Assembly: GCA_036873135.1 (NCBI GenBank)
Contig: JAPTYO010000023.1
Location: forward strand, 3,483,834 to 3,547,833
Length of the DNA: 64,000 nt
Reading direction: 5' to 3'
Source: Clarkia xantiana subsp. parviflora
Lineage: Eukaryota; Streptophyta; Magnoliopsida; Myrtales; Onagraceae
The notes under the pieces were generated by a model that saw only the letters and a list, made by a program, of their open reading frames with translations, had not been told where the DNA came from and made no database searches. Shown in pieces: positions 10,774 to 22,289 of the stretch (within the stretch, counting starts at the first letter, position 1; every line of letters starts with the position of its first letter). A program made the translations under genes and the position numbers.

Positions 10774-12108
10774 TTAGTTGTCCACCATCGCGTAGTCGTA
10801 CGCGATTCGACGCAGCCTGACAGCTGCCACATCATCGTCGTGGAGTGCCCTCGTAGTCAGATAGGTTACCATCGGGGTCATCCAAGTAGGCTTCTCTTCT
10901 TCCTCCGATCCTGTCTCAATAGCGCAGATCTCCGCCGGATCAATGTTTGAGATAATCACCTTCTCTAGAAAATGCACCTTCCGATTCTCTTCGGGGGCCA
11001 CTCCCAGAGCGAATTTGCTTAAGGCATCTGCTTCCGCATTTTCTTCCCTCGGGATCGCCTCGATATCGAAGCTTTTGAAGCCTCCCTTCAAAGTCTGCAC
11101 CTCGTGCAAATACTTCTTCATTGTCGGGCTCCTGGCTTCATAGTTCCCCTGGACTTGATTAACGATCAAGCTGGCATCACACTTCACCTTTAGATGATCG
11201 ACTCCCGTACCCTTGGCGATCTTGAGGCCTGTGATAAGAGCCTCGTACTCCGCTTCATTGTCGGTGGCTTTGAACGTCAACGCCAAGGCATATCGTAGGG
11301 GCTCGCCTCCACCGGGCTGTATCAATACGAATCCTGCCCCCGAGCCTTCTACACTCGATGAACCATCAGTGTACATCTCCCAGGTGTTCTCCTCATTTGG
11401 CTGTTCTGTTATCGGGGCCTGTTCTGCTATCGGGGCCTCTTCCATGGTTGCCCCCTCTGCGGGACCCGTTACTTCCAGATCGGGTGCCGTAGACTCAACT
11501 ATAAAATCTGCCAATGCGTGGCCCTTAATAGCAGTTCTTGGAGCGAAATGTATACGGAACTCCGTAAGCTCGATGGCCCATTTTACCAATCTCCCCGACG
11601 CCTCCGGTCGGTTCAAAAAGTGTTTCAAGGGCTGATTAGTCAATACCGTGACTTCATGGGCATGGAAGTAAGGTCGTAGCTTTCGAGCGGCAATAATCAA
11701 CGCAAAGAGATACTTCTCAATAGCGGGATAATTTATTTCAGACTTGGCAAACGCCTTGCTTACATAATAGACAGGCACTTGGTTGCCCTTGACAATTTTG
11801 ATCAAAACAGAACTAACAGCCACATCAGAAACAGCCAAATAGAGATAGAGCGGCTCGCCTGGAACCGGTTTCGCCAACGGCGGAAGGGTACGGAGGTGCT
11901 GCTTGAGTGCCTGGAACGCCTCCTCGCATTTATCGGACCATTCGAACTTCTTGTGGGCCCTCAGCAAATCAAAAAACGGCATGGCTCGGTCACTTGCCTT
12001 GGACAGAAATCGATTCATCGCGGCCAGCCGGCCATTCAGCACCTGAACCTCCCGATGAGACTTCGGAGACTGCATCTCCTCGATTGCTCGCAGCTTCTCC
12101 GGATTCAC
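10774..12108 (-). pseudogene. Gypsy RT connection and dual RNase H segment of pol
   Basis: Starting after an in-frame TAG near 12121, the text shows the end of RT ('NPEKLRAIEEM', 'RFLSKASDRAMPFF') and the ancestral RNase H ('VYYVSKAF', 'NYPAIEKYLFALI', 'HALADFI'). A second RNase H follows ('WEMYTDGSSSVEGSGAG', 'DNEAEYEALI', 'REENAEADALSKFA'). Two RNase H domains in tandem mark the Tat lineage. It ends at TAA about 10772. Confidence 0.93.
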
Positions 12109-12120
12109 CTCGATTCCTCT

Positions 12121-12609
12121 CTAGATCACCATGAACCCTAGGAACTTGCCCGAGTTTACTCCAAAAGCACATTTGTCCGGATTCAACCGAACCTGATGGA
12201 ACTTCATCCGCTCAAACGCCGCCGCCAAGTTCTGGACATGGTCTCCTGCCTGCCGGGACTTCACCTGCATGTCATCCACATATGCCTCCATGGTTTTCCC
12301 CAGCATGTCTCCGAACAACTTGTTCACCATCCGCTGGTAAGTTGCTCCGGCATTGATTAATCCGAAGGGCATCACGTCGTAATGGTAGACGTCACTGTCA
12401 GCGTAAAAAGCTGTGTGGGGGGCATCCTCCTTCACCATCTTGATCTGGTTGTACCCGGAGTAGGCATCCATAAAGCTCAGCAGCTCATGTCCCGATGTGG
12501 CATCCACCAACTGGTCAATCCTCGGGAGCGGGTAGCAGTCCTTCGGGCAGGCCTTGTTCAAGTCGCGGAAATCGACACACATCCGCCACTTCCCGTTACT
12601 CTTTCTCAC
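12121..12609 (-). pseudogene. Gypsy reverse transcriptase core segment of pol
   Basis: RT core motifs are visible: 'WRMCVDFRDLNKACPKD', 'YPLPRIDQLVD', 'SFMDAYSGYNQI', 'MPFGLINAGATYQR' and the active-site box 'YVDDMQVKS' with both aspartates. Both ends are in-frame stops (TGA near 12640, TAG near 12121), not real termini. Confidence 0.94.
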
Positions 12610-12639
12610 CAGGACTGGATTAGCAACCCAAGTCTGGAA

Positions 12640-15156
12640 TCAGAGCTCTTTGATAAATCCAGCGTCGAGCAGTCTACCCACCTCTTGCTGGATCGCGATC
12701 CTCTTGTCCGCGCCCATCGGACGCCTTCTCTGCGCGATAGGCTTGATTGCGGGATCTATCTTCAGTTCGTGCTCTATCACGTCGGGGCTGATTCCTGGCA
12801 TATCACTCGGGGACCAGGCAAACAGCTCCTTAAACTCTTTCAGGAGCTCGATCAACTCTCGGGCTCTTTCCTCCGACAAAGCAGACCCGATCTTCACCTT
12901 CCTCTGAGGCCCATCAATCTCAACCTCCTTCAGATCCTCCATGGGGGCGAGACGCCCATACTCCTCTCGAGGATCGGCATCAGTCTGAAGGACGGTCATG
13001 GCTTCCCTCCTTCTCCTTCGAGTAGCGTTAACATAGCATTTTCGCGATGCCACCTGGTCACCCTTGACCTCTCCGACTCCGTTGTCAGTCGGGAACTTCA
13101 TCTTCTGGTGGACCGTCAAGGCGACTGCCATGAGAGGGTTGATAGTGGTCCTCCCGATAATAGCGTTGTATGCCCCCGCAGACTCTACTACGACGAAATC
13201 TACGTTTCGCTTCTCCATCTTCCAACCACTACCAAACTCCACCGGTAAGGTAATCATTCCCAACGGGTAAGAAGTGGAACCAGAGAATCCCACCATCGGG
13301 AAGTCCACCTGTGTCAGGTCCTTTTTCGTCTTTCCCATGGCTTCCAGAACGTCCATGAAAAGGATGTCGGAGGAACTCCCTCCATCTATTAGGATCCGCT
13401 TCATCTCGAATCCATCCACGTCCAGGGTCACGACCAAGGCATCGTCGTGAGGGCTCTCCACGCCTACTAGATCTTCCGCCGAGAAAGAGATCACCATTTC
13501 CTCCTTCAGGGTCCACGACCGGGACCTTTTGCCTAGCACCACCGCCGCAGAGATGCGGGAAGCGTAGTTCTCCCGGGAAGCAGAGGTATCACCTCCCGCC
13601 GCCATTCCTCCGTGGATGACGTTGATAGTTCCCCGCCTCTCCTTACGGGCACCTGAACCTGAAGGTTCCGACTCCACCTTCTTCTTCTTCGGGGATCGAT
13701 CACGGGACTTGGAACGGGATCGCGGCCGACTTTTGGAACGGGATCGGCACCTTCCCCTTCCGACGAACTCCTTAAGCTTCCCCTTCTGGATCAGCTTCTC
13801 TATCTCCTTCTTCAGCTCCCGACAGTTTTCAGTGTCGTGACCATTGGCTCGATGGTAGCGACAGTAACGGTCAGGGCGGCCTCCTAGGAATTCGCCTTCT
13901 TTTCTCGGAGGGTATCGTGCGAGACCCTGCCGGTCCATTACAGTTAACACAGAAGTCATTGAGCTATTGATGGGAACGGCCCGACCCTCTCGATTGTCCT
14001 TCCTCGGGGGACGCTTGTCCTCTCTTTTCTCGGGGCGACCACGGCTTCTACTTCCCTCCGATTTGTCGCTCCTCTTGTGATCATCTGACAACTTAGACGA
14101 TGGCTTTCCTCTTCCCGACTTCGGAGGATCAAGCTCTCCGGCAGCAATCTTCGACTCCTGGACGTCGATTTGCTGTTTTACCCTTGCTTGTAGGGCCTCC
14201 ATACTCCACACAGCCTTCGCGGCTACGCTGTGCATCAGATCGGAACCGTACGGAGCGCTCAAGTTCCGCAGGAAAGTACGGATGGTCTCACCCTCCGATA
14301 TTTCTTCATCGATCTCCGCGGCACTCGCAGTGAACCGTTGGTAGTAGTATGCCAACGATTCGTCGGGTCTCTGCACCACCTGGGTCAAGGACCTCACACT
14401 CTTCAGGAGGCGCCTACGGCCCTGATATTGCTTGATAAATCGATCGTGCATGTCCGCCCAGCACGTAATGCATCCTGGTGGGAGACTGAAAAACCAGGTC
14501 ATGGCCCTTTCTCCCAGGGTGATCGGGAACAGCGAGCATATGAGATCGTCGTTTGAAGTCCTACCCATGCAGGCCTGGACATGTCTCTGAACATGGCGAA
14601 CTGGGTCCCCTTCACCATCGTACTCCTTGATGGTCGGAATACCTAGCCCGGGTGGGGCAACGGTATGTATCAGCCGCGGAACGAAAGGATGACTAGACCG
14701 ATCCCTTAGCTCCGATGTCATCTGCTTCTGATCACCCATGCAGATGCTGACGATTTTCACCACCTGATCGGGGGTGATGGGGCCATTCAGGGGAATGGTC
14801 CTATTATGCACTGGTCCTGGGCCGTCGACCACGAACTTCTCCAGGTGTGCTGGTTCTTTACCCTTGCTCCTGGGCGGAACCTCCTGAACCTCCTGTTCTT
14901 CTGGGACCACCCTCGGAGGGGGTGGAGGTAGCTCTTCTCGCGGAGGCAACTCCTCTGTCCTCCTGGCAGCCTCTCTCTTGTCCAGCAAGGCCTCCATGGC
15001 AGCCAAGAACATGGGCATAGCATCTGCTACTGCCTTGGCTAACTCCGAGTTTGAAGATGACCCTTCTTCCCTTCGCGGGACTCTTTCTCCTCTATGGCCC
15101 ACCGGGTTCGGGGGAGCCTCATCCTCCTCCCTTCGCGGGATATCTTGCCTGTTCAT
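12640..15156 (-). pseudogene. Gypsy gag, protease and start of RT
   Basis: 838 codons from an ATG about 220 bp inside the 5' LTR. The order is a Pro/Glu-rich N-terminus and the Retrotrans_gag region ('ERAMTWFFSLPPG', 'SLAYYYQRF', 'IRTFLRNL'). An Arg/Ser/Lys-rich stretch then holds a zinc-knuckle-like 'CRYHRANGHDTENC', and an aspartic protease follows ('ILIDGGSSSDILF' active site, 'YNAIIGR'). The entry of RT comes last ('RRRPMGADKRIAIQQEVG') and the frame ends at TGA near 12640. Gag forms the particle, and the protease would cleave the polyprotein. Confidence 0.94.
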
Positions 15157-15355
15157 CTCCGTGTCTCGGACTGAGACCTCATAACCATCACCCTGCCCCC
15201 CTGTCTGGGTAGAGCAGGGTTCTCACTTTGTTCAGCAACACGTTCTGGCAACGGGGAGTTCACAGTTCCTGCGGGACGAGAACTGCCAGCCTGAACCTGC
15301 TTCTTCTTGCCACCACCGGCCATTGATCTGGTAGAAACTATCTTGACTTTTCGTA

Positions 15356-15377
15356 CCTTTCCCACAGACGGCGTCAA
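15356..15377 (-). other. Primer-binding site of the gypsy element (mutated)
   Basis: Directly inside the 5' LTR the minus strand reads TTGACGCCGTCTGTGGG. Plant gypsy primer sites often begin TTGGCGCCG or similar, so one base in the TGG core (pairing to tRNA CCA) seems changed. The tRNA cannot be named safely. Confidence 0.6.
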
Positions 15378-16137
15378 TGTTGGATCACGGGCGAAGCTCC
15401 GTTACGTCCTTGACGGAAAGCTTGGACTCCTGGGCTCCGCGTAATCCTGCAAAAGGGGATGACCTGGGTGGTGACCCAGAATCCCTCTCCGATGCTTAAA
15501 TGAGTATACAATCAATGGGGTGGCAGCAGTATTCTAAGTGCGTATTAGAGAGCATATGTTTTCTGGGGTAACTTCCTCCTTTATATAGGAGGAAGAGTTG
15601 CCCAGCTACCTGTGACCATGCTTGGCCGTTGTACCCATGATTCCGTGTATCTCGCCACGATTCCGTATATCTCGGTTGGGATTCCATATATCTCGCCCCA
15701 CGCTCCGCGTATCTTACCCGTACTCCGCGTATCTCGGGCACGCCCGGCGTATCTCGGGGGATTTATCTTTATCTCTAACCGTCTCCCACTACTCTATCTA
15801 GTAGGCGGGTTTCTCGGTCTTTATCCTCTGATCACAAGTCCCGACTCCTGTCGGAGACTCCAGAGTTGTCTCATTCTAGATCACCACCCAGGACCTTCAG
15901 TCTCTACGGGACAGGTCCAGCCTCTGCGGGGCTTTATTATCGGGGCCTTTACTAAGGCATATCGGGGCCTACTCAGAGGCTTCTTGTCGGGAGCATCTAG
16001 CTCATGTGTCGGGGCCGCTATCGTCGGAACCCTCCAGACTGGGCCTCTGGGCCTTTCAGGCTTTTCACGAGGCCCACTGGACCTATTCGCCGTCCATTGG
16101 CTGTTAACGGGGCTAACGATTACATCGGAACCCATCA
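15378..16137 (-). repeat. 5' LTR of the gypsy element
   Basis: It has the same 760-bp length as 4162-4921, with about six substitutions seen by eye. The minus-strand TATA box TATATAAAGG recurs near 15583-15592 and would drive gag-pol. The CGTATCTCGG tandem units are at about 15636-15761. Confidence 0.95.
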
Positions 16138-16141
16138 ATGG

Positions 16142-16384
16142 CCAATGTTCATGCAGCTTGAGGAAATAAACTTTAGAGCAGAGGGTTCGATGAAGTTGAT
16201 GGGAATTGGTCAGGAGCCATGCTGTAGTTCGATTGAAGTAGATGGTGAGGTTCATGAATTAATGGCGGGTCAGGAAAGATTTACGGGTTATCACACCAAT
16301 GAACCTTTCTTGTGTACATCTCCACTAGAGAATGAACGGATAAATCGAAGGTATGAATACCAGAACTTTGGACCCGACCAATAA
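16142..16384 (+). pseudogene. PPR protein pseudogene, part 2 (end of E and E+ motif)
   Basis: Immediately after the gypsy target duplication the text reads 'ANVHAA' (one frame), then 'GSMKLMGIGQEPCCSSIEVD' and 'GEVHELMAG' (another). This is the standard 'K-PG-SWIEV-G-VHEF-AGD' end of PLS-class PPR proteins. It fits directly behind part 1 at 2379-3288, so transposons now split the two by about 13 kb. The frame changes and stops at 16382. No DYW domain is visible after it. Confidence 0.78.
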
Positions 16385-16389
16385 AGTGA

Positions 16390-16907
16390 TGGTTAAGAAC
16401 CTATAGACTGTCCAATGTTTGTCCAATGTTGAAATTTGGTATCTAAAGTTTAAAATGAAAAGTCCTAGGTTTCAGTTTCGTTGAAATTTGGTGTCTTGGT
16501 GTGTACTTAAGAGAAGTCAATCCCGACGAAATTGACTGTTAAATTCGAGCTCCAGTGCACGCTCTCTTCTCGTCACATTGCCAGGACAGTCATCTAAGAA
16601 GTTGACCACATCCACGCAAGTAAATCTCGCTCCATTGTCATTGAAAATTGCTCCACACCACTTTGCTGGAAACGTTTTCTTTTGGATGTTTAAAATTTTG
16701 GGAAAATTTGACGATTTTGTGAATAGTAAAGAGTGATTGATTATGACTGGGTGAATGGCTTGATGAAAATGATTGAAGGGAGAAGAAAAGACGCATAAAG
16801 ACCAAATTTCAACAAAAATGAAACCTCAGTCTATTTTAACATTTCAAACTTCAGACACCAAATTTCAACATTAGGAAAGCCTTGGACAGATTATAGGTTA
16901 TTAACCC
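16390..16907. mobile_element. Palindromic MITE, about 518 bp
   Basis: The ends TGGTTAAGAACCTATAGACT and the inverse GGTTATTAACCC are backed by long inverted arms (ACCAAATTTCAACA repeated both ways). The flanks ATAAAGTGA and AAAAAGTGA match 8 of 9 bases, suggesting a Mutator-type 9-bp duplication. There is no coding content. The insertion lies just beyond the PPR relic. Confidence 0.7.
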
Positions 16908-17046
16908 AAAAAGTGACCCGCTTACTAGTAGAGATTTTGATGGCCTGAGTTTATGACTCGTAAATGGTTAGGTTGCAATGGAGAGTGAAATATTAGACAG
17001 AAAAATTATGTCGTGATGCACTGCGGTTTTTGAAAGATTAAAATAA

Positions 17047-17991
17047 GGGTTAAGAACACAATAGGGGCATGAATGTTTGCCCATGTTGCCAAAAGGGGTC
17101 TGAATTGAAAAAACGTATTATTAAGGGTCTGAATTTTGAGTTTTGTTGATAATCGAGTTTCCGTCTAAATTTGCTGTTAAATGTAACGGAAATACGTGAA
17201 ATGACAAAATTACCCTTTTGCAATTATTATACAATTTATCAGTTTAATTAATGAAATGTGAAATGTCTAAAATACCCCTGCACACTAATTATGCCCTAAG
17301 GCCACCACAGCCACCGCCACCGACCACCACCGCCACCGACCACCACCACTTCGGCGACCACCACTCCGGCGACCAAAACCCCCTCCGGCGACCGAAACCC
17401 CCTCCGGCGACCCCAAAATGCTCCGATCGGAGTTCCGAAGCTCCGATCGGAGCCAAAAAGCTCCGACCGGAGCTCTGTGGCTCCGATTCGGGGCCACAGA
17501 GCTCCGATCTGGAGCTCTGTGGCCCCGAATCGGAGCCACAGAGCTCCGATCAGAGCTCTGGAGCTCCGGTCGGAGCTTTGGAGCTCCAATCGGAGCTTTT
17601 TGGCTCCGATCGGAGCTTTTCGGCTCCGATCGGAGCTTTTTTGGTCGCCGGAGGGGGTTTTGGTCGCCGGAGTGGTGGTCGCCGGAGTGGTGGTCGCCGG
17701 AATGGTGGTGGCCGGAGTGGTGGTCGCCGGGTGGTGGTGGCTTAAAGGGTATTTTCGTCTTTTTAGGTCAAATATGTGAGGACACACTCTGGTCAAAGGG
17801 CATTTTCGGGTTTTCAAATTATTTTCAGTCACATGCTTGGCATGTGACGTATTTCCGTCACTTTTAACAGAAAAAATAGACGGAGACCTCACTTATACTC
17901 AAAATTCAGACCCTTAATAATACGTTTTTTCAATTCAGACCCCTTTTGGCAACATGGGCAAACATTCAGGCCCCTATTGTGTTCTTAACCC
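17047..17991. mobile_element. MULE-type palindromic MITE with GCTCCGATCGGAGC repeats, 945 bp
   Basis: The ends are GGGTTAAGAACACAATAGGG and its inverse. The 9-bp duplication TTAAAATAA is perfect (17038-17046 and 17992-18000). Nearly the whole element folds back. The centre (17418-17640) is packed with GCTCCGATCGGAGC-like palindromes and is flanked by GGTCGCCGGAGTGGT repeats. Open frames on both strands are a by-product of this periodic GC-rich sequence. A 726-bp sister is at 19646-20371. Confidence 0.9.
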
Positions 17992-18680
17992 TTAAAATAA
18001 ATGTGGACTCTAATGTTACCAATGGCGGAGCGGTGCACCAGCCCGCGAATTTGTGGCTGCAACTTTGATAAGTAGTTTCTATCCCATGGTGTGCAGCTAG
18101 ATTGGCTTAAACCGCTCTGTCCTGCACTATTAACTAGGGGTGTCAATGCGACGGGGTGGGTATCACTCTAAACTGCTCCACGGGTTGGCATGGTTGACCA
18201 ATACCCATTTCATACGTTTCGCAAAGCGTATTTTAAGGATCAGAAAATCCAGCGGGGAGACCTGTGGAGCCCCATCTCGCAATTTTCAAGTCAATTATTA
18301 GATTTTTCACTTATGAACCATATATCCAAATTAAATCATAAATCCAAACACCAAACACTTTAATTCCATTACAAAATACAAATTACCAAACATATTAAAT
18401 TCATCACAATAAAAACAAGTAAACACAAAAGGAAAATGTTAGACATTCTGAAACTGAAGTTCATATATGTTCCGACTCAGAGACAACTATTAATTGTATA
18501 AAAAATCGTCTAAATTTACACTCAAAGCCATTGTAACTGAATCAAAACTCTTCGGATTCTTCCATTCAGAATTTCTATCACGCCTCAACACAAATATTTT
18601 GACAAATCCAAATACCAAATACTTATGATTTCTTCACCATTGGAACATCACACTCCACATCTTCAATACATGGTGGCAAC

Positions 18681-19108
18681 TGTCATACCCTAAAAATACG
18701 ACCTAATGCGAATATGTTTTGTAAACACATGGACTTGGAAGAGTCGCCACTAGTTAATTAGAGGCTAACCAAAAACCTAAATCACTTAAGCGAATAACGA
18801 ATTAAATACTTAAATTTTGAATTGGTCCACAGTCAGAGATCCAAGTTCGGGGGTTCTATTACGGGAATAAAAACATAGTTTTCAATTCCGCCATTATGAT
18901 ACCTTATTTACTTAATTATTGCCACTCTTTTCAAATTTTAATTTATTAAAGAAACCAGAAAAATTAAATGACAAGACAATTATTATTTAAAACCACAAGC
19001 TAATTGTTAACTAAATATCATCGTAAAAAAAAGTGACATGTGACTAAATTATATACACATACAAATCTAAGGTGACTAACACGCACGAGCCAAAATCAGG
19101 TGTTTACA
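18681..19108. mobile_element. Solo LTR, 428 bp, inserted in the left hAT arm
   Basis: It starts TGTCATACCCTAAAAATACG and ends GGTGTTTACA, the TG...CA form of a gypsy-type LTR. The flanks GCAAC (18676-18680) and GGAAC (19109-19113) match at 4 of 5 bases. The mirrored right arm near 23700-23715 runs through this site without the insertion. No internal element part is present, so this is a solo LTR left by recombination. Confidence 0.75.
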
Positions 19109-19140
19109 GGAACTCCATCTTATCCTAATTGCCCGAAGAT

Positions 19141-20789
19141 TCATTTATGCAACTCAAAAAAGATGTAGTTACAAATAAAGAGGAAATTTGATTTTGTACA
19201 TTGAATTTGACTTAAAAACAAACTCTGAGAACACATCAACGTTTTCACAAATTCAAACTTGAGCTTACTACAAGTCTCGCTCAACGCATTCACGCTAGTA
19301 GAAAAAGAAGACTCAGTGGAAACAGGAACACATCTTGCCATATCTTACAAAATAATGAAACTATTTCCTCACGTTCTCCACCAACCAAATATAGCAAGTG
19401 GTTTATCATGAAGGATCCACATTGTTTTGAAACTCAATCCTAACCAAATTTATTGTGGCAGCGCAAAACTTTTGCTTCTTACTACGATGGTCGTCCATAG
19501 ATTCCTCATTCAAAGAGGTATCAGATTCTTCAGTGCCCTTCCCTTTAGGCTTTCGTTCATCCAATTTTTGCTTGTACATCATATTAAAGATACATGCCTG
19601 AATTCTACTATGCTCGTCAACAGAGTAGCACCATGTATCAACTTAGGGTTAAGAACACGGGAAGGGCCTGAATTTTGGCCAATGTTGACGGGAGATGTCT
19701 GTATGTTCAAATGTTAATATTAAGGGTCTGAATTTTCAACTTTGTTGATATAAGAGGTCTCCGTCAATTTTTGCCGTTAAAACTAACGGAATTTGGCATG
19801 CTTGGCATGTGACGGAAAATAAACTGAAATCCCGAAAATGCCCTCCGACCAAAGTGTGCCCATCACATGCTTGACTTGAAAAGACGAAAATGCCATTAAA
19901 GCCACCACGGCTCCGGCAACCGCCACCTAGCTCCGGCAACCGCCACCTAGCTACCGGCTCCGATTGGCCCGATCGGAGCCAAAAAAGCTCCGACCAAAGC
20001 CAAAAAGCTCCGATCGGGCCAATCGGGGCCGGTAGCTCTGATTTGGGCCCAACCGGAGCCGTGGTGGCGGTCGCCGGAGTTGGGTGGTGGTCGCCAGAGT
20101 CGGGGTGGCGGTGGCCGGAGCCGTGGTGGCTTTAAGGGCATAATTAGTGGGCAGGGGTATTTTAGCATTTCATTAATTAAATTGCTAAATTGTTACAATA
20201 ATTGCAAAGGAGTAATTCCGACATTTCACGTGGTTCTGTTAAATTTAACAGAAAATTTGGACCGAAAAACAACAAACAAGATAATTCAGACCATTAATAT
20301 CAACATTTGAACATTCAGACATCTCCCGTCAACATGGGCTATTATTCAAGCCCTTCTTGTGTTCTTAACCCATCAACTTATTGTAGAAGTGATCAAAATT
20401 GTCAACTTATATCTAGGATCAATGAATACACCAACGGTCGTGATACCATGAATAATTGACAAATAAGAATTGAACTTATCCAACATCAATTTTGACATAT
20501 TACTAATCACACTATTTAGATATTCAGTTCATTTTTCCAATTGCATCCTAATCTTACACATATCAATAAAAAACAGATGCATTGTTGGATATTTTGAACT
20601 AGAAAAAAAAATAGTCACATCACAGAAATAAGACAAATTCTCAAATATTTTATTTGCTAGCTACCACTCCTTAGATGACAATGTTTTATAAAGAATATTT
20701 GCTTAACACGTTCTTATAATGAAGTGAAAAACTAAGCATACAAAACGTGGAGTTGCAACGTGTCTTACAATCAACGATTAAGTGTTTTT

Positions 20790-20821
<32 letters not shown>

Positions 20822-21200
20822 CGTTCAGCTAATTAGCATCATCCTTAGATTTTTGTAATCTCTTAGGATAAGCAATTCAAAACACAATACTATCCCGAAC
20901 TTTCTGAATTGCCACAATAATTATATCAATACCATATTTCACGATCAAGTTTAAAATGTGGGCAAAACATCTCATGTGAATTAAACTTCAGCGTAAGAGT
21001 GCATTCAAGTCTAACATTATCAAGAGATTACGGATCATAGCATCATTTGTAGTGCAATTATCAATTGTCACGGCTAGTATTTTCCTATAAACATTTCAAT
21101 CTAAAAAACATTATACAAGTACCTCAGTCAATTCGCGGTAAGTGGACTTGGAACATAAGAAAACTTACAATGTAAAAACAAAAACAATGTTTATGAAAGA
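19141..21200 (-). pseudogene. hAT transposase relic, left arm (mirror copy)
   Basis: The dimerisation region of the right arm recurs on the minus strand near 19200-19340 ('CVPVSTESSFSTSVNALSE', 'KLKFEFVKTLMC'). Further mirror matches run to about 21200, for example GCTAGTATTTTCCTATAAAC against its inverse near 22370. A MULE MITE at 19646-20371 and a long A-run at 20790-20820 interrupt it. It is too decayed to read continuously. Confidence 0.7.
19646..20371. mobile_element. MULE-type MITE, 726 bp, inserted in the left hAT arm
   Basis: The ends GGGTTAAGAACACGGGAAGG and the inverse TTCTTGTGTTCTTAACCC are those of the 17047-17991 family. The 9-bp duplication ATCAACTTA is perfect (19637-19645 and 20372-20380). 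The interior again has CTCCGATCGG-type palindromes and GCCGGAG repeats. The right arm keeps the empty target (AATAAGTTGAT near 23083). Confidence 0.92.
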
Positions 21201-22289
21201 AATTGTAATAATATCACAATATATAATTAACAAATAATAAGATAAGTTAGTATCTCAAGATAAGGCTTTGCAAAGTCTAATTTTCATCAATAAGATGAGA
21301 TGTAATTGTCAAGTAACTATTTTGTTGGCAAGATGATGTCCACATATTAGTGGTTAAAGAAATTCGACCATCTCTCATTGTTAACATCCTCAGAACATCT
21401 TTTTTGTATCTGAGTGCATGTTCACAATATCACCTCATATTGTATTTCGACAAACCATCTTGATTATTGGATTCAACTCCGAACAAAGTTCTAGAAATCC
21501 AACATAATCAACCACAGATAGAGAATACCTATGCAATATTATCATCCTAGCAATCTTGCCTCTAACAACCGCAGATTCAGCATTTGATATTCCAACATTT
21601 TCATCCTTTATTTGTTGCAAAGTTTATCTACATTTGCTTTACATCCTGATTGGTCCGTTTACCACACCATTTTAAATGATTATGCAATGAGTAGTTGCGT
21701 GACTTCTGTGGTAACACTTGCATAATCATTTAAAACGGTGTGATAAGCAGACCAATCAGAATGCGCAGCAGACGATAGTATTGCATGGGTTTCCAAAAAC
21801 TTTACAAAATGAAAAATGTAGATAATGAAAATGTTGGAATATAAGATGATGATCATATGATTGTTAGAGTCAAGATTGTTAAGATGATAGTATTGCATGA
21901 GTTTCCTCTATCTGTGGTTGATTATGTTGAATTTCAAGAACATAGTTCGGAGTTGAATTCGAGAACATAGTTCGGAGTTGAATCCAAAATTCAGATTGGT
22001 TTGTCAAAATGTTATACGGGTTGATTTTGTGAAGATGTACGCAAATACAAATAGTATGTTACGAGGAAGTTGACAATGAGTGATAATAAAATTTCTATAA
22101 CCACCGATATGTGGAAACCATCCGGCCAACAAAAGGGTTACATGGCAATTATATCTCATTTTATTAATGAAAAATTGTCTTTGCAATGTATTATTTTGAG
22201 ATACTAACTTATCTTATTATTTGTTAATTTTATATTGATATATTATTACAAATTCTTTCATAAACATTATTTTTCTTTTTAACTTGTAG

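Larger units (their letters stand above)
4162..16137 (-). mobile_element. Tat-lineage Ty3/gypsy LTR retrotransposon, structurally complete, 11,976 bp
   Basis: Two 760-bp LTRs (4162-4921 and 15378-16137) differ by about six bases by eye. The 5-bp target duplication ATGGC is perfect (4157-4161 and 16138-16142). gag, protease, RT, two RNase H domains and integrase lie on the minus strand between 15156 and 9652, so the right LTR is the 5' LTR. The second RNase H and an extra antisense gene (6051-8765) between integrase and the 3' LTR point to the Tat/Ogre group. Three in-frame stops interrupt pol. A MULE-type MITE sits inside at 5057-5580. The target was the PPR pseudogene region. Confidence 0.95.

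Noticed and set aside
12382..13248. 288-codon plus-strand frame opposite gag/pol
   Set aside because: It is the shadow of conserved minus-strand protease/RT coding sequence and shows no domain of its own.
17251..17892. Several 84-198-codon frames on both strands
   Set aside because: They arise from periodic GC-rich palindromes inside a MITE; the peptides are just 'SELRSSDRS'-type repeats in different phases.
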